Origin: Pseudomonadales bacterium
Lineage (GTDB): Bacteria > Pseudomonadota > Gammaproteobacteria > Pseudomonadales > Pseudohongiellaceae
DNA length: 10,667 bases
Direction of reading: 5' to 3'
NCBI GenBank assembly: GCA_022360535.1
Contig: JAKSCP010000335.1
Span: 1 to 10,667, forward strand
The notes beneath the pieces were generated by a model. That model was not told the origin of the DNA and made no database searches. It worked only from the letters and a program-made list of their open reading frames with translations. How positions within the stretch are numbered: the stretch's first letter is position 1; each line of letters starts with the position of its first letter. A program made the position numbers and the translations under genes. This document shows, one piece after another, positions 5,995 through 10,667 of this stretch.

Positions 5995-6768
5995 TCAGAG
6001 CAACAACCAAATTGCCAGTACACAAACGCAAGCACCGGCGAGAATGCCCAGCATCAAACTATAGCGCTCTTCATTAGTCTGATAGGTCCAGGGCTGGCCC
6101 TCTTCTAACTTTCCATCATCGAGCACTTTTTCCAGTTCAGCGAACTCCTCTTCCGACATGTCTTCTTCTGCTGGCTGCACGGCGACCGGCTCAACCACAT
6201 CGATCTGTAGGGTGTTGCCATCAGGCATCATGCCACGTCGGGTCGCCCGCCGATTGACTGCTGTGCTAACTGCAGCCTTTTTTCTGGCAGGCCTTCTTCC
6301 CCGTCGCGTGGCTTGCTGCGCATCAACGAGACCTTTCTCCAGCAGGATATCTCTCGCCTGGCGATAGGCTTTAGTACTCATGGACAGAATGCGCCGCTCT
6401 GGGTTGCGCCCTTTCGCAAAACCCAAGAGCGTAAATCGAAATCTTGGATCTTTAAGCACGGTCAACAACGATTGTTTGTATTCATCTCTCTCGATAAACG
6501 ATTCCGCCAGGGCGTATTGATCATCGATACTAAGCCCACTCTCTTCCACTTCTGTCCATTCGGTGTTCTGTAAGTGTTGTAGAACACTGAGAAGGAACCA
6601 GCGCGCAATTTCGCGCATACTCTGTTGTCCCAGACTCTGCTCAATTCGCAGCACCGTGTCACCCACACTGTCGTTCGCCTCGCATTGCAGACCGAGGGAA
6701 CTGGCAAAGGCTATCTGATGCGCGGATAGCAGGGATTCGGGAGCAGCCTGTGGGCTAGGAGTACTCAT
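5995..6768 (-). CDS. Unrecognised tail-anchored protein with basic and acidic low-complexity regions
   Basis: I do not recognise this 257-residue protein. Residues 1 to about 150 look like a soluble, mainly helical domain (motifs MREIARWFLLSVLQHL at 51-66 and KDPRFRFTLLGFAKGRNPERR at 106-126, then a winged-helix-like AYRQARDILLEKGLV). A strongly basic stretch follows (about 155-178), including RRGRRPARKK, which resembles an AT-hook. Next comes an acidic segment (about 201-223) and a single C-terminal hydrophobic helix (about 238-257) running to the last residue, with no signal peptide. This predicts a tail-anchored inner-membrane protein with its N-terminal part in the cytoplasm. Its ATG overlaps the hydrolase stop (TAATG), so translation is probably coupled. 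It is the last gene of the operon with the DUF2007 and hydrolase genes. DNA or RNA binding by the basic patch is inference only. Confidence 0.8.
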   Translation of the reverse strand: MSTPSPQAAPESLLSAHQIAFASSLGLQCEANDSVGDTVLRIEQSLGQQSMREIARWFLLSVLQHLQNTEWTEVEESGLSIDDQYALAESFIERDEYKQSLLTVLKDPRFRFTLLGFAKGRNPERRILSMSTKAYRQARDILLEKGLVDAQQATRRGRRPARKKAAVSTAVNRRATRRGMMPDGNTLQIDVVEPVAVQPAEEDMSEEEFAELEKVLDDGKLEEGQPWTYQTNEERYSLMLGILAGACVCVLAIWLLL

Positions 6769-7472
6769 TATTGGGGAATGAATTGACCAGTTTTCAAAAA
6801 GTGAATCGTATGATCTATGACATCGTTGTTGCGCATCATGATGGTATGAATAACAGGCAGAACCAGATGTTCTTTCATGCCAGTAACCTTGGTTGATTCC
6901 ACGGTCACTACACTGTCATTGCTCTCACCCAGCAAAACCCCACCCAGGGGATTGATACTGACGTTACCAGCGATGACCCCCAGTTCGAATTCAACTGGGC
7001 CGAGTTCATGAATGATACCCCCGCTATCGGTTCCCAGTGCCTTGGCACTAGGCCCTAAAAGTCCGAAGCCGGGCCAGCCACGAATTTCATCAACGATACC
7101 CGCCCCCTGATTGGGGGTTCCCAGCATCACTGCGCGACCCAACTCAGGCAATTCATTGACATGCAGATATTGGCGCACCAGGATGCCCCCCAGAGAATGG
7201 GCCACAAAGTGGATGCTGGTCGCTCCCTGATCGGTGCACTGTTGTACTCCCCGCCCGACTGCGTCGTCTGCCAACTCTGGTATCGAGTACCTGCGTGACG
7301 GATAGTTGATGTTGGCCGTAGTGTAACCTGCCCTCTGCAACTTGGTTGCAAGCTCCGACATGGAATTGGAAACTCGCGCCAGGCCATGCAGCAGCACGAC
7401 ACATTCTTCTGCCGCCAGCGCAGTTGGAGCAACAATCGAATAAAGAAGGCTGATTAGTACAATCTTGTTCAT
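6768..7472 (-). CDS. Secreted alpha/beta hydrolase, lipase-like
   Basis: This 234-residue protein has a clear Sec signal peptide (positive MNK, a hydrophobic core, and a likely cut after ALA at residue 20), so the mature enzyme should act in the periplasm or outside. The fold markers are the oxyanion strand CVVLLHGLAR (24-33), the nucleophile elbow AHSLGG with Ser93 (Ala replaces the first Gly of GxSxG, as in Bacillus LipA-type lipases), GTPNQGAG (118-125), Asp186 in ESNDSVV and His209 in LPVIHT. The triad is therefore complete. Two cysteines in the mature part (24 and 79) could form a disulfide. The substrate, lipid or other ester, cannot be told. It lies 6 bases after the DUF2007 gene and overlaps the next start by one base, so it is the middle gene of a three-gene operon. 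Confidence 0.88.
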   Translation of the reverse strand: MNKIVLISLLYSIVAPTALAAEECVVLLHGLARVSNSMSELATKLQRAGYTTANINYPSRRYSIPELADDAVGRGVQQCTDQGATSIHFVAHSLGGILVRQYLHVNELPELGRAVMLGTPNQGAGIVDEIRGWPGFGLLGPSAKALGTDSGGIIHELGPVEFELGVIAGNVSINPLGGVLLGESNDSVVTVESTKVTGMKEHLVLPVIHTIMMRNNDVIDHTIHFLKTGQFIPQ

Positions 7473-7478
7473 GGACTG

Positions 7479-7811
7479 CTACAGAGTCGTTTCCCCTTCG
7501 CTGTCTATATTTCCCTGGCAGTTCCAGCAAACCCCGAAACTCCCCTCCACCTGCTCCCCGCAGGAATTGCACTGCCAGGCCGGCGCCATTTCCTGTTCTG
7601 ATGATTCCATCTCGGCGATTAACTGTTCCGCATACCGATAATGTAAAGCGTTCCTTACCCAGACTTCCGGCATGCATTCGGTAATGGGAACTTCACCTGC
7701 AATTGAGTACAGCTTGTCATTTTTTACCAGCACGTCGATTCCCTGCTGCTCCAGCATGTTCTTCACGTGCCAAACCATGGCTACATTGTCGTTGGAGTAG
7801 AGTTTTTTCAT
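7479..7811 (-). CDS. DUF2007 domain protein with C-terminal zinc ribbon
   Basis: This is a 110-residue cytoplasmic protein. Residues 1 to about 68 match the DUF2007 (putative signal-transducing) fold: KLYSNDNVAMVWHVKNMLEQQGIDVLVKND, then a central acidic turn and PEVWVRNALHYRYAEQLI, a ferredoxin-like small domain. The C-terminus holds a four-cysteine ribbon, Cys81-x2-Cys84 and Cys95-x2-Cys98, likely to bind zinc. No function is established for the family. The ATG lacks a strong Shine-Dalgarno sequence, and a GC-only hairpin sits just upstream, so initiation may be weak or controlled. It heads the operon with the secreted hydrolase and the tail-anchored protein, and follows murJ in the same direction after 96 bases that contain a promoter. 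Confidence 0.85.
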   Translation of the reverse strand: MKKLYSNDNVAMVWHVKNMLEQQGIDVLVKNDKLYSIAGEVPITECMPEVWVRNALHYRYAEQLIAEMESSEQEMAPAWQCNSCGEQVEGSFGVCWNCQGNIDSEGETTL

Positions 7812-7827
7812 TGCGCTGATAACGATG

Positions 7828-7843
7828 GCGCCGTCGGCGGCGC
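7828..7843 (-). promoter_or_regulatory. GC-only hairpin in the leader of the DUF2007 gene
   Basis: Arms 7828-7833 and 7838-7843 (GCGCCG with CGGCGC) pair perfectly around a 4-base loop, ending 16 bases before the ATG. No T-run follows on the minus strand, so it is not a standard terminator. It lies beside a start with poor Shine-Dalgarno complementarity and could affect ribosome access. Confidence 0.35.
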
Positions 7844-7883
7844 ACAGCCAAATTGTTGTACCACTGGTTGAGTTTAAGTGGAA

Positions 7884-7911
7884 ATTATAGCCTGTTAAGA
7901 GAAATTCTTAA
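7884..7911 (-). promoter_or_regulatory. Candidate sigma70 promoter of the DUF2007-hydrolase operon
   Basis: On the minus strand a perfect TATAAT (7884-7889) is preceded, after 16 bases, by TTAAGA (7906-7911, 4 of 6). The -35 overlaps the murJ stop codon. Transcription would start near 7877, leaving a leader of about 65 bases that contains the GC-only hairpin. Confidence 0.5.
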
Positions 7912-7912
7912 C
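7894..7912. repeat. 7-bp inverted repeat over the murJ stop codon
   Basis: GTTAAGA (7894-7900) and TCTTAAC (7906-7912) pair perfectly with a 5-base loop. The repeat contains the murJ stop and the candidate -35 of the next operon. It is AT-rich with no T-run after it, so termination of murJ is possible but weakly supported; an operator is an alternative. Confidence 0.3.
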
Positions 7913-9491
7913 GGTAGAGATGACGCCAGCGCAAACCAAATATCCAGAGCACAATCCCATACAGGACCACAGCGCCAACGACCAGGGACAGTAGATGTGC
8001 CACCTGTAAGCCAATACTGCGTTCCAGCCAGTTTTGCCAGGGGCCGCTGAAACGCAGAATAAACACTGTCATGACCGCATTCGCCGCGACCAGTTGACCT
8101 ATGAATCGCGCCCACCCCGCCTGAAACTGAAACACACCGTCGTCTTGCAGACCAAGCCACAACAGACCAGCGTTAACGAACGCTGCAATACTGGTGGCGA
8201 GCGCCAGACCGACATGAGCAAGACCGCTCAAATAGAAGACGATGTTGAGCACCATGTTGGTCACCATCGCGATAATGCCTATGCGAACCGGTGTGCTCGT
8301 ATTTTGCCGGGCGTAGTAACCAGGTGCGAATATCTTGATTGCCATAAACGCTACTAAGCCCAGTGCATAAGCTCGCAGACTGCCGCTGGCATTAACCACG
8401 TCATTGGTATCGAAACCATCACTAAGGAATAGTGTCACCAACAAAGGCTCGGCTATCAAAATAAGTCCCAGGGTGGCTGGTATGGCAATGAGGCACACCA
8501 TACGCAACGCCCAATCCAGTGTTTCTTTAAATTCATCCAGTGAAGCTTCGGCATGTTTTCTGGAAAGACTTGGTAACACAACTATCGCGATAGCGATTCC
8601 AAAGGTTCCCAGCGGTAACTCCATCAACCGGTCTGAGAAGTAGAGCCAAGCTACACTTCCAGTCACCAATAGTGACGCGATGACGGTGTCCAAAAGCAAA
8701 TTAATCTGACTCACCGAAACACCAAACAGGGCCGGCACCATCAAGCGTTTGATTCGAGTAACGCCTTCCTTATCACTGCTGCGACCTGGTTTTGGCAGGA
8801 GCCGCATGCGTGCCAGGAACGGTAACTGAAACAAGAGTTGCGCAACCCCTGCCAACAATACACCCCAGGCCAGGGCCAATTCCGGTTCACGCATGTAAGG
8901 TGCGAGCAAGAAAGAGCAGGCGATCAGTGAGATATTGAGTATGGCTGGTGTAATTGCGGGCACAGCGAAACGACCGTAGCTATTTAGAATCGCTCCGCAC
9001 AGCGCCGTCATAGAAATTAACAACAGATAAGGAAAAGTGATGCGGAGCATCTCTACAAACAGCGCAAACTTTTCCGCTTCATCGCTGTACCAACCGAAAG
9101 CGATCGGCACCGCAATGTAGGGGGCTGCCACCAGCACTACTGCTGTCAATAGCAATAGAAATCCACCCAGGCTGCCGGTAACCGCATTAATCAGCTGCTG
9201 TACATCCAGCAACGAACGTTGTGAGCGATACTCGGACAGGACAGGGACAAAAGCCTGATTAAATGCACCTTCTGCAAACAGTCGACGCATGAAATTGGGA
9301 ATCTTATTCGCCAGGAAAAAAGCGTCTGCCGCATCGGTAGTCCCGAAAACTCGTGCAATGACGATATCTCTTACCAGACCGAGCACCCGCGACACCATGG
9401 TCATGGAACCAGTGATGCCACTGGCTTTGAGCAGTCCCTGTTCAGATTTCTCCGCTACCGGCTCTGGAGATGTTTCAGTGGAATCAGTCAT
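7908..9491 (-). CDS. murJ: Lipid II flippase MurJ (MviN)
   Basis: MurJ moves the undecaprenyl-linked peptidoglycan precursor lipid II across the inner membrane. The 527-residue polytopic protein belongs to the MOP superfamily; many hydrophobic segments are visible, consistent with the family's 14. Compared with E. coli MurJ (511 residues), the essential charged residues are conserved with an offset of 17-18: Arg35 and Arg41 (SRVLGLVRD), Asp56 (DAADAFF), Arg69 (NFMRRLFAEGAFNQAF), and Arg288 and Glu291 in the central cavity (SDRLMELPLG). The extra N-terminal residues (MTDSTETSPEPVAEKSEQ) are polar and precede the first helix. The start is ATG with only CAGAGA nearby. It is divergent from rpsT. 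In Pseudomonas-like genomes ribF and ileS follow murJ, but here the DUF2007 gene does. Confidence 0.97.
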   Translation of the reverse strand: MTDSTETSPEPVAEKSEQGLLKASGITGSMTMVSRVLGLVRDIVIARVFGTTDAADAFFLANKIPNFMRRLFAEGAFNQAFVPVLSEYRSQRSLLDVQQLINAVTGSLGGFLLLLTAVVLVAAPYIAVPIAFGWYSDEAEKFALFVEMLRITFPYLLLISMTALCGAILNSYGRFAVPAITPAILNISLIACSFLLAPYMREPELALAWGVLLAGVAQLLFQLPFLARMRLLPKPGRSSDKEGVTRIKRLMVPALFGVSVSQINLLLDTVIASLLVTGSVAWLYFSDRLMELPLGTFGIAIAIVVLPSLSRKHAEASLDEFKETLDWALRMVCLIAIPATLGLILIAEPLLVTLFLSDGFDTNDVVNASGSLRAYALGLVAFMAIKIFAPGYYARQNTSTPVRIGIIAMVTNMVLNIVFYLSGLAHVGLALATSIAAFVNAGLLWLGLQDDGVFQFQAGWARFIGQLVAANAVMTVFILRFSGPWQNWLERSIGLQVAHLLSLVVGAVVLYGIVLWIFGLRWRHLYR

Positions 9492-9527
9492 TCTCTGTGG
9501 ATGCGCCCGAAGCCCCAGGCTTGCGCT

Positions 9528-9533
9528 ATTCTA
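9528..9533 (-). promoter_or_regulatory. Possible -10 element for murJ
   Basis: TAGAAT (minus strand, 5 of 6) lies about 36 bases before the murJ ATG. No convincing -35 or extended -10 is visible upstream, so an activator or a different start is possible. Confidence 0.25.
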
Positions 9534-9578
9534 CGAATCATTTGTTACACAGTAGGTATCGGTTTAGCCATTGATTTA

Positions 9579-9593
9579 GTTGAATTTTTCAAC
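9579..9593. repeat. Palindrome in the murJ-rpsT divergent region
   Basis: GTTGAA and TTCAAC form a perfect 6-bp inverted repeat with a TTT centre, 33 bases upstream of the rpsT -35 and also upstream of murJ. Its symmetry and position suit a regulator site serving both genes. I cannot name a regulator. Confidence 0.3.
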
Positions 9594-9625
9594 AACTTCT
9601 TTAGAGAGTTCCAACGCTGTTTATA

Positions 9626-9654
9626 TTGACATCAAAGGGTGAAAACGGCATAGT
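9626..9654 (+). promoter_or_regulatory. Sigma70 promoter of rpsT
   Basis: A perfect TTGACA (9626-9631) and a CATAGT -10 (9649-9654, 4 of 6) are separated by 17 bases. The start would be near 9661, giving a leader of about 103 bases before the rpsT TTG. This is the strongest -35 in the window, as expected for a ribosomal protein gene. Confidence 0.65.
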
Positions 9655-9665
9655 GTCGCACCTTT

Positions 9666-9744
9666 TCGACCCCGTGGGGTCGACTGGCATCAGGACCACA
9701 GGCTGAAGCCAGTCTCTTAGACAGAATACAGTAGTAAACGTTTA
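9666..9744 (+). promoter_or_regulatory. Structured 5' leader of rpsT, two hairpins and a palindrome
   Basis: Hairpin 1 pairs 9666-9672 with 9677-9683 (7 bp, CGTG loop). Hairpin 2 pairs 9682-9688 with 9708-9714 (7 bp), then an A/A mismatch and 4 more pairs (9690-9693 with 9703-9706) around a 9-base loop. The two share bases 9682-9683, so full forms compete. A 10-bp palindrome TAAACGTTTA (9735-9744) lies just before the Shine-Dalgarno sequence. S20 is known to repress its own synthesis in E. coli; whether this leader does that job is inference. Confidence 0.45.
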
Positions 9745-9763
9745 GAAATTTAAGGAGCAACAA

Positions 9764-10027
9764 TTGGCAAATTCTCCACAGGCCCGTAAGCGCGCACGCC
9801 AGGGCGAGACTCGCCGCCGACACAATGCGTCATTTCGATCAATGGTGCGCACCTATATTAAGAAGGTGGATGTAGCCATCGAAGACGGCGACCATACTGC
9901 GGCAACTGAAGCGTACAAAGCGGCGGTACCCGTTATTGATCGCATGGCCGACAAGGGCATCATTCACAAGAACAAAGCCGCTCGTCACAAGAGCAGATTG
10001 AACTCGGCCGTGAAGGCCCTGCAGTAA
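9764..10027 (+). CDS. rpsT: 30S ribosomal protein S20 (TTG start)
   Basis: S20 is a primary binder of 16S rRNA in the small subunit. The 87-residue product equals the E. coli length and shows the family hallmarks: a very basic N-terminus (MANSPQARKRARQ), RRRHNASFRSMVRTYIKKV at 22-40, and DRMADKGIIHKNKAARHKSRL at 58-78. The start codon is TTG, supported by a strong AAGGAG six bases upstream and by the conserved MAN start. E. coli rpsT also starts with TTG, and the weak codon is tied to its autoregulation. The gene is single, with its own promoter and leader upstream and a strong terminator 15 bases after the stop. Confidence 0.98.
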   Translation: MANSPQARKRARQGETRRRHNASFRSMVRTYIKKVDVAIEDGDHTAATEAYKAAVPVIDRMADKGIIHKNKAARHKSRLNSAVKALQ

Positions 10028-10042
10028 GCAGCGACAATTCGC

Positions 10043-10070
10043 AAAAAAACCGGCCAAGGCCGGTTTTTTT
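10043..10070. terminator. Bidirectional intrinsic terminator between rpsT and proB
   Basis: A perfect 6-bp GC stem (10050-10055 with 10058-10063) with an AA loop is flanked by seven As on the left and seven Ts on the right. It therefore has a T-run in both directions and should end both rpsT and the convergent proB transcript. Confidence 0.95.
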
Positions 10071-10108
10071 ATGCCCGCATTTTCTGATCACTCAAACATT
10101 GACTGATA

Positions 10109-10667
10109 TCAGGAAGTGAGAATTAGATTGTCGCGATGAATAATCTCTTCTTCACCGACAAAACCAAGCAACTCTTCAATCTTGTCACTGCTTTGCCCGC
10201 GGAGTTTCTCCACATCCTGACTATCGTAATTCACCAGTCCACGGGCGATTTCTCTGCCTGTCTCATCAGTACAGGCGACCACTTCTCCCCGGCTGAATTT
10301 GCCGGATACAGTCTTGATTCCCACTGCGAGCAGGCTGCGGCCTGATTGTTGCAACACAGCAACCGCACCGGCATCGAGCTGCAGCTTTCCAGCCAGGCTC
10401 AACTGCCCTGCCAGCCATTGTTTCCTGGCAGCAATCGGCTCGCGATCTGCGCGTAGTCTTGTTCCTATCTGCTCATTCGCCGCCAAGCGCATAAGCACGT
10501 CCTCCGTTCGCCCATTGGCTATAACGGTGTCCGTACCAGACCGTGATGCAAGCTGAGCCGCCGACAGTTTGGTCTGCATGCCACCAGACTTGATGGTGGC
10601 TCCCGCCGAGTCTGCATTGCATTCTGCCTCTTCGCTTGCGCCAGCGGAGGAGCTTTTCCTGCTCAAG
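10109..10667 (-). CDS. proB: Glutamate 5-kinase, C-terminal half (cut by the window edge)
   Basis: ProB phosphorylates glutamate to gamma-glutamyl phosphate, the first step of proline synthesis in the cytoplasm. About 185 C-terminal residues are visible (E. coli ProB has 367); the frame stays open to the window end, so the start lies beyond it. The kinase domain's conserved SGGMQTKLSAAQLASRSG segment is present, followed by TDTVIANG and ARKQWLAGQL. The PUA domain then covers roughly the last 95 residues (LDAGAVAVL, SLLAVGIKTVSGKFSRGEVV, ARGLVNYDS, HRDNLIL). The stretch just before GGM (SSSAGASEEAECNADSAGA) is more polar than usual but keeps the frame. The gene is convergent with rpsT across the shared terminator. 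The proB-rpsT-murJ linkage recalls Pseudomonas-type chromosomes. Confidence 0.95.
   Translation of the reverse strand, partial: LSRKSSSAGASEEAECNADSAGATIKSGGMQTKLSAAQLASRSGTDTVIANGRTEDVLMRLAANEQIGTRLRADREPIAARKQWLAGQLSLAGKLQLDAGAVAVLQQSGRSLLAVGIKTVSGKFSRGEVVACTDETGREIARGLVNYDSQDVEKLRGQSSDKIEELLGFVGEEEIIHRDNLILTS

Noticed and set aside
5980..5996. Small inverted repeat (GAGCGT with ACGCTC) over the two convergent stop codons of efpL and the tail-anchored protein gene
   Set aside because: Only 6 bp with no T-run; too weak to call a terminator, and both arms are constrained by coding sequence.
7153..7677. Long overlapping minus-strand frame of 174 codons across the DUF2007 and hydrolase genes
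   Set aside because: It is out of frame with two recognisable genes on the same strand and shows no family features.
8034..8643. Plus-strand open frames inside murJ
   Set aside because: They are antisense to a fully conserved membrane protein and show no recognisable domain or ribosome site.
1..10667. Search for CRISPR arrays, insertion sequences, prophage genes, tRNA or rRNA and toxin-antitoxin pairs
   Set aside because: No regular spaced repeats, transposase-like frames, tRNA folds or small toxin-like gene pairs were seen; nearly all of the window is accounted for by recognisable chromosomal genes.

Overview
This window reads as an ordinary, gene-dense chromosomal segment of a gammaproteobacterium. 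The clues are a class III alcohol dehydrogenase, a GloA-type glyoxalase, an EfpL (YeiP) elongation factor paralogue, a UspA-type stress protein, and linkage of rpsT, murJ and proB as seen in Pseudomonas-like and marine gammaproteobacteria. I see no prophage, insertion sequence, CRISPR array, tRNA or rRNA, and no gap above 300 bases without a gene. Assignments rest on reading translated sequences against remembered families; no database search was possible.

Left block (1-3594, plus strand): the end of a glutathione-dependent formaldehyde dehydrogenase, a glyoxalase I-like metalloenzyme, folD, and a class I aspartate/aromatic aminotransferase whose start overlaps the folD stop. The first three genes share a theme of glutathione adducts and one-carbon units. 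folD has a good promoter of its own, set within a cluster of nested inverted repeats. FolD looks like the Bacteroidetes-type subfamily and has lost two normally conserved prolines in its C-terminal signature.

Middle block (3632-5251, minus strand): a small universal stress protein with a TTG start and a class I DAHP synthase (first step of the shikimate pathway). An FNR/ANR-like box lies at the textbook distance from a -10 element upstream of the stress gene, which suggests oxygen-limitation control. A divergent intergenic region at 5252-5420 holds back-to-back promoters for DAHP synthase and efpL.

Right-centre block (5421-9491): efpL (plus) converges on a minus-strand operon of a DUF2007/zinc-ribbon protein, a secreted alpha/beta hydrolase, and an unrecognised tail-anchored protein that starts at TAATG. 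murJ (lipid II flippase) lies upstream of this operon, but a separate promoter overlaps the murJ stop.

Right end (9492-10667): a divergent control region between murJ and rpsT has a clear rpsT promoter and a structured leader. rpsT itself starts with TTG, as in E. coli. A strong bidirectional terminator separates rpsT from the convergent proB, which is cut by the window edge. The best leads are the anaerobic-type control of the stress gene, the unrecognised protein in the hydrolase operon, the altered FolD signature, and the structured leaders. Nothing here amounts to a clear new system.
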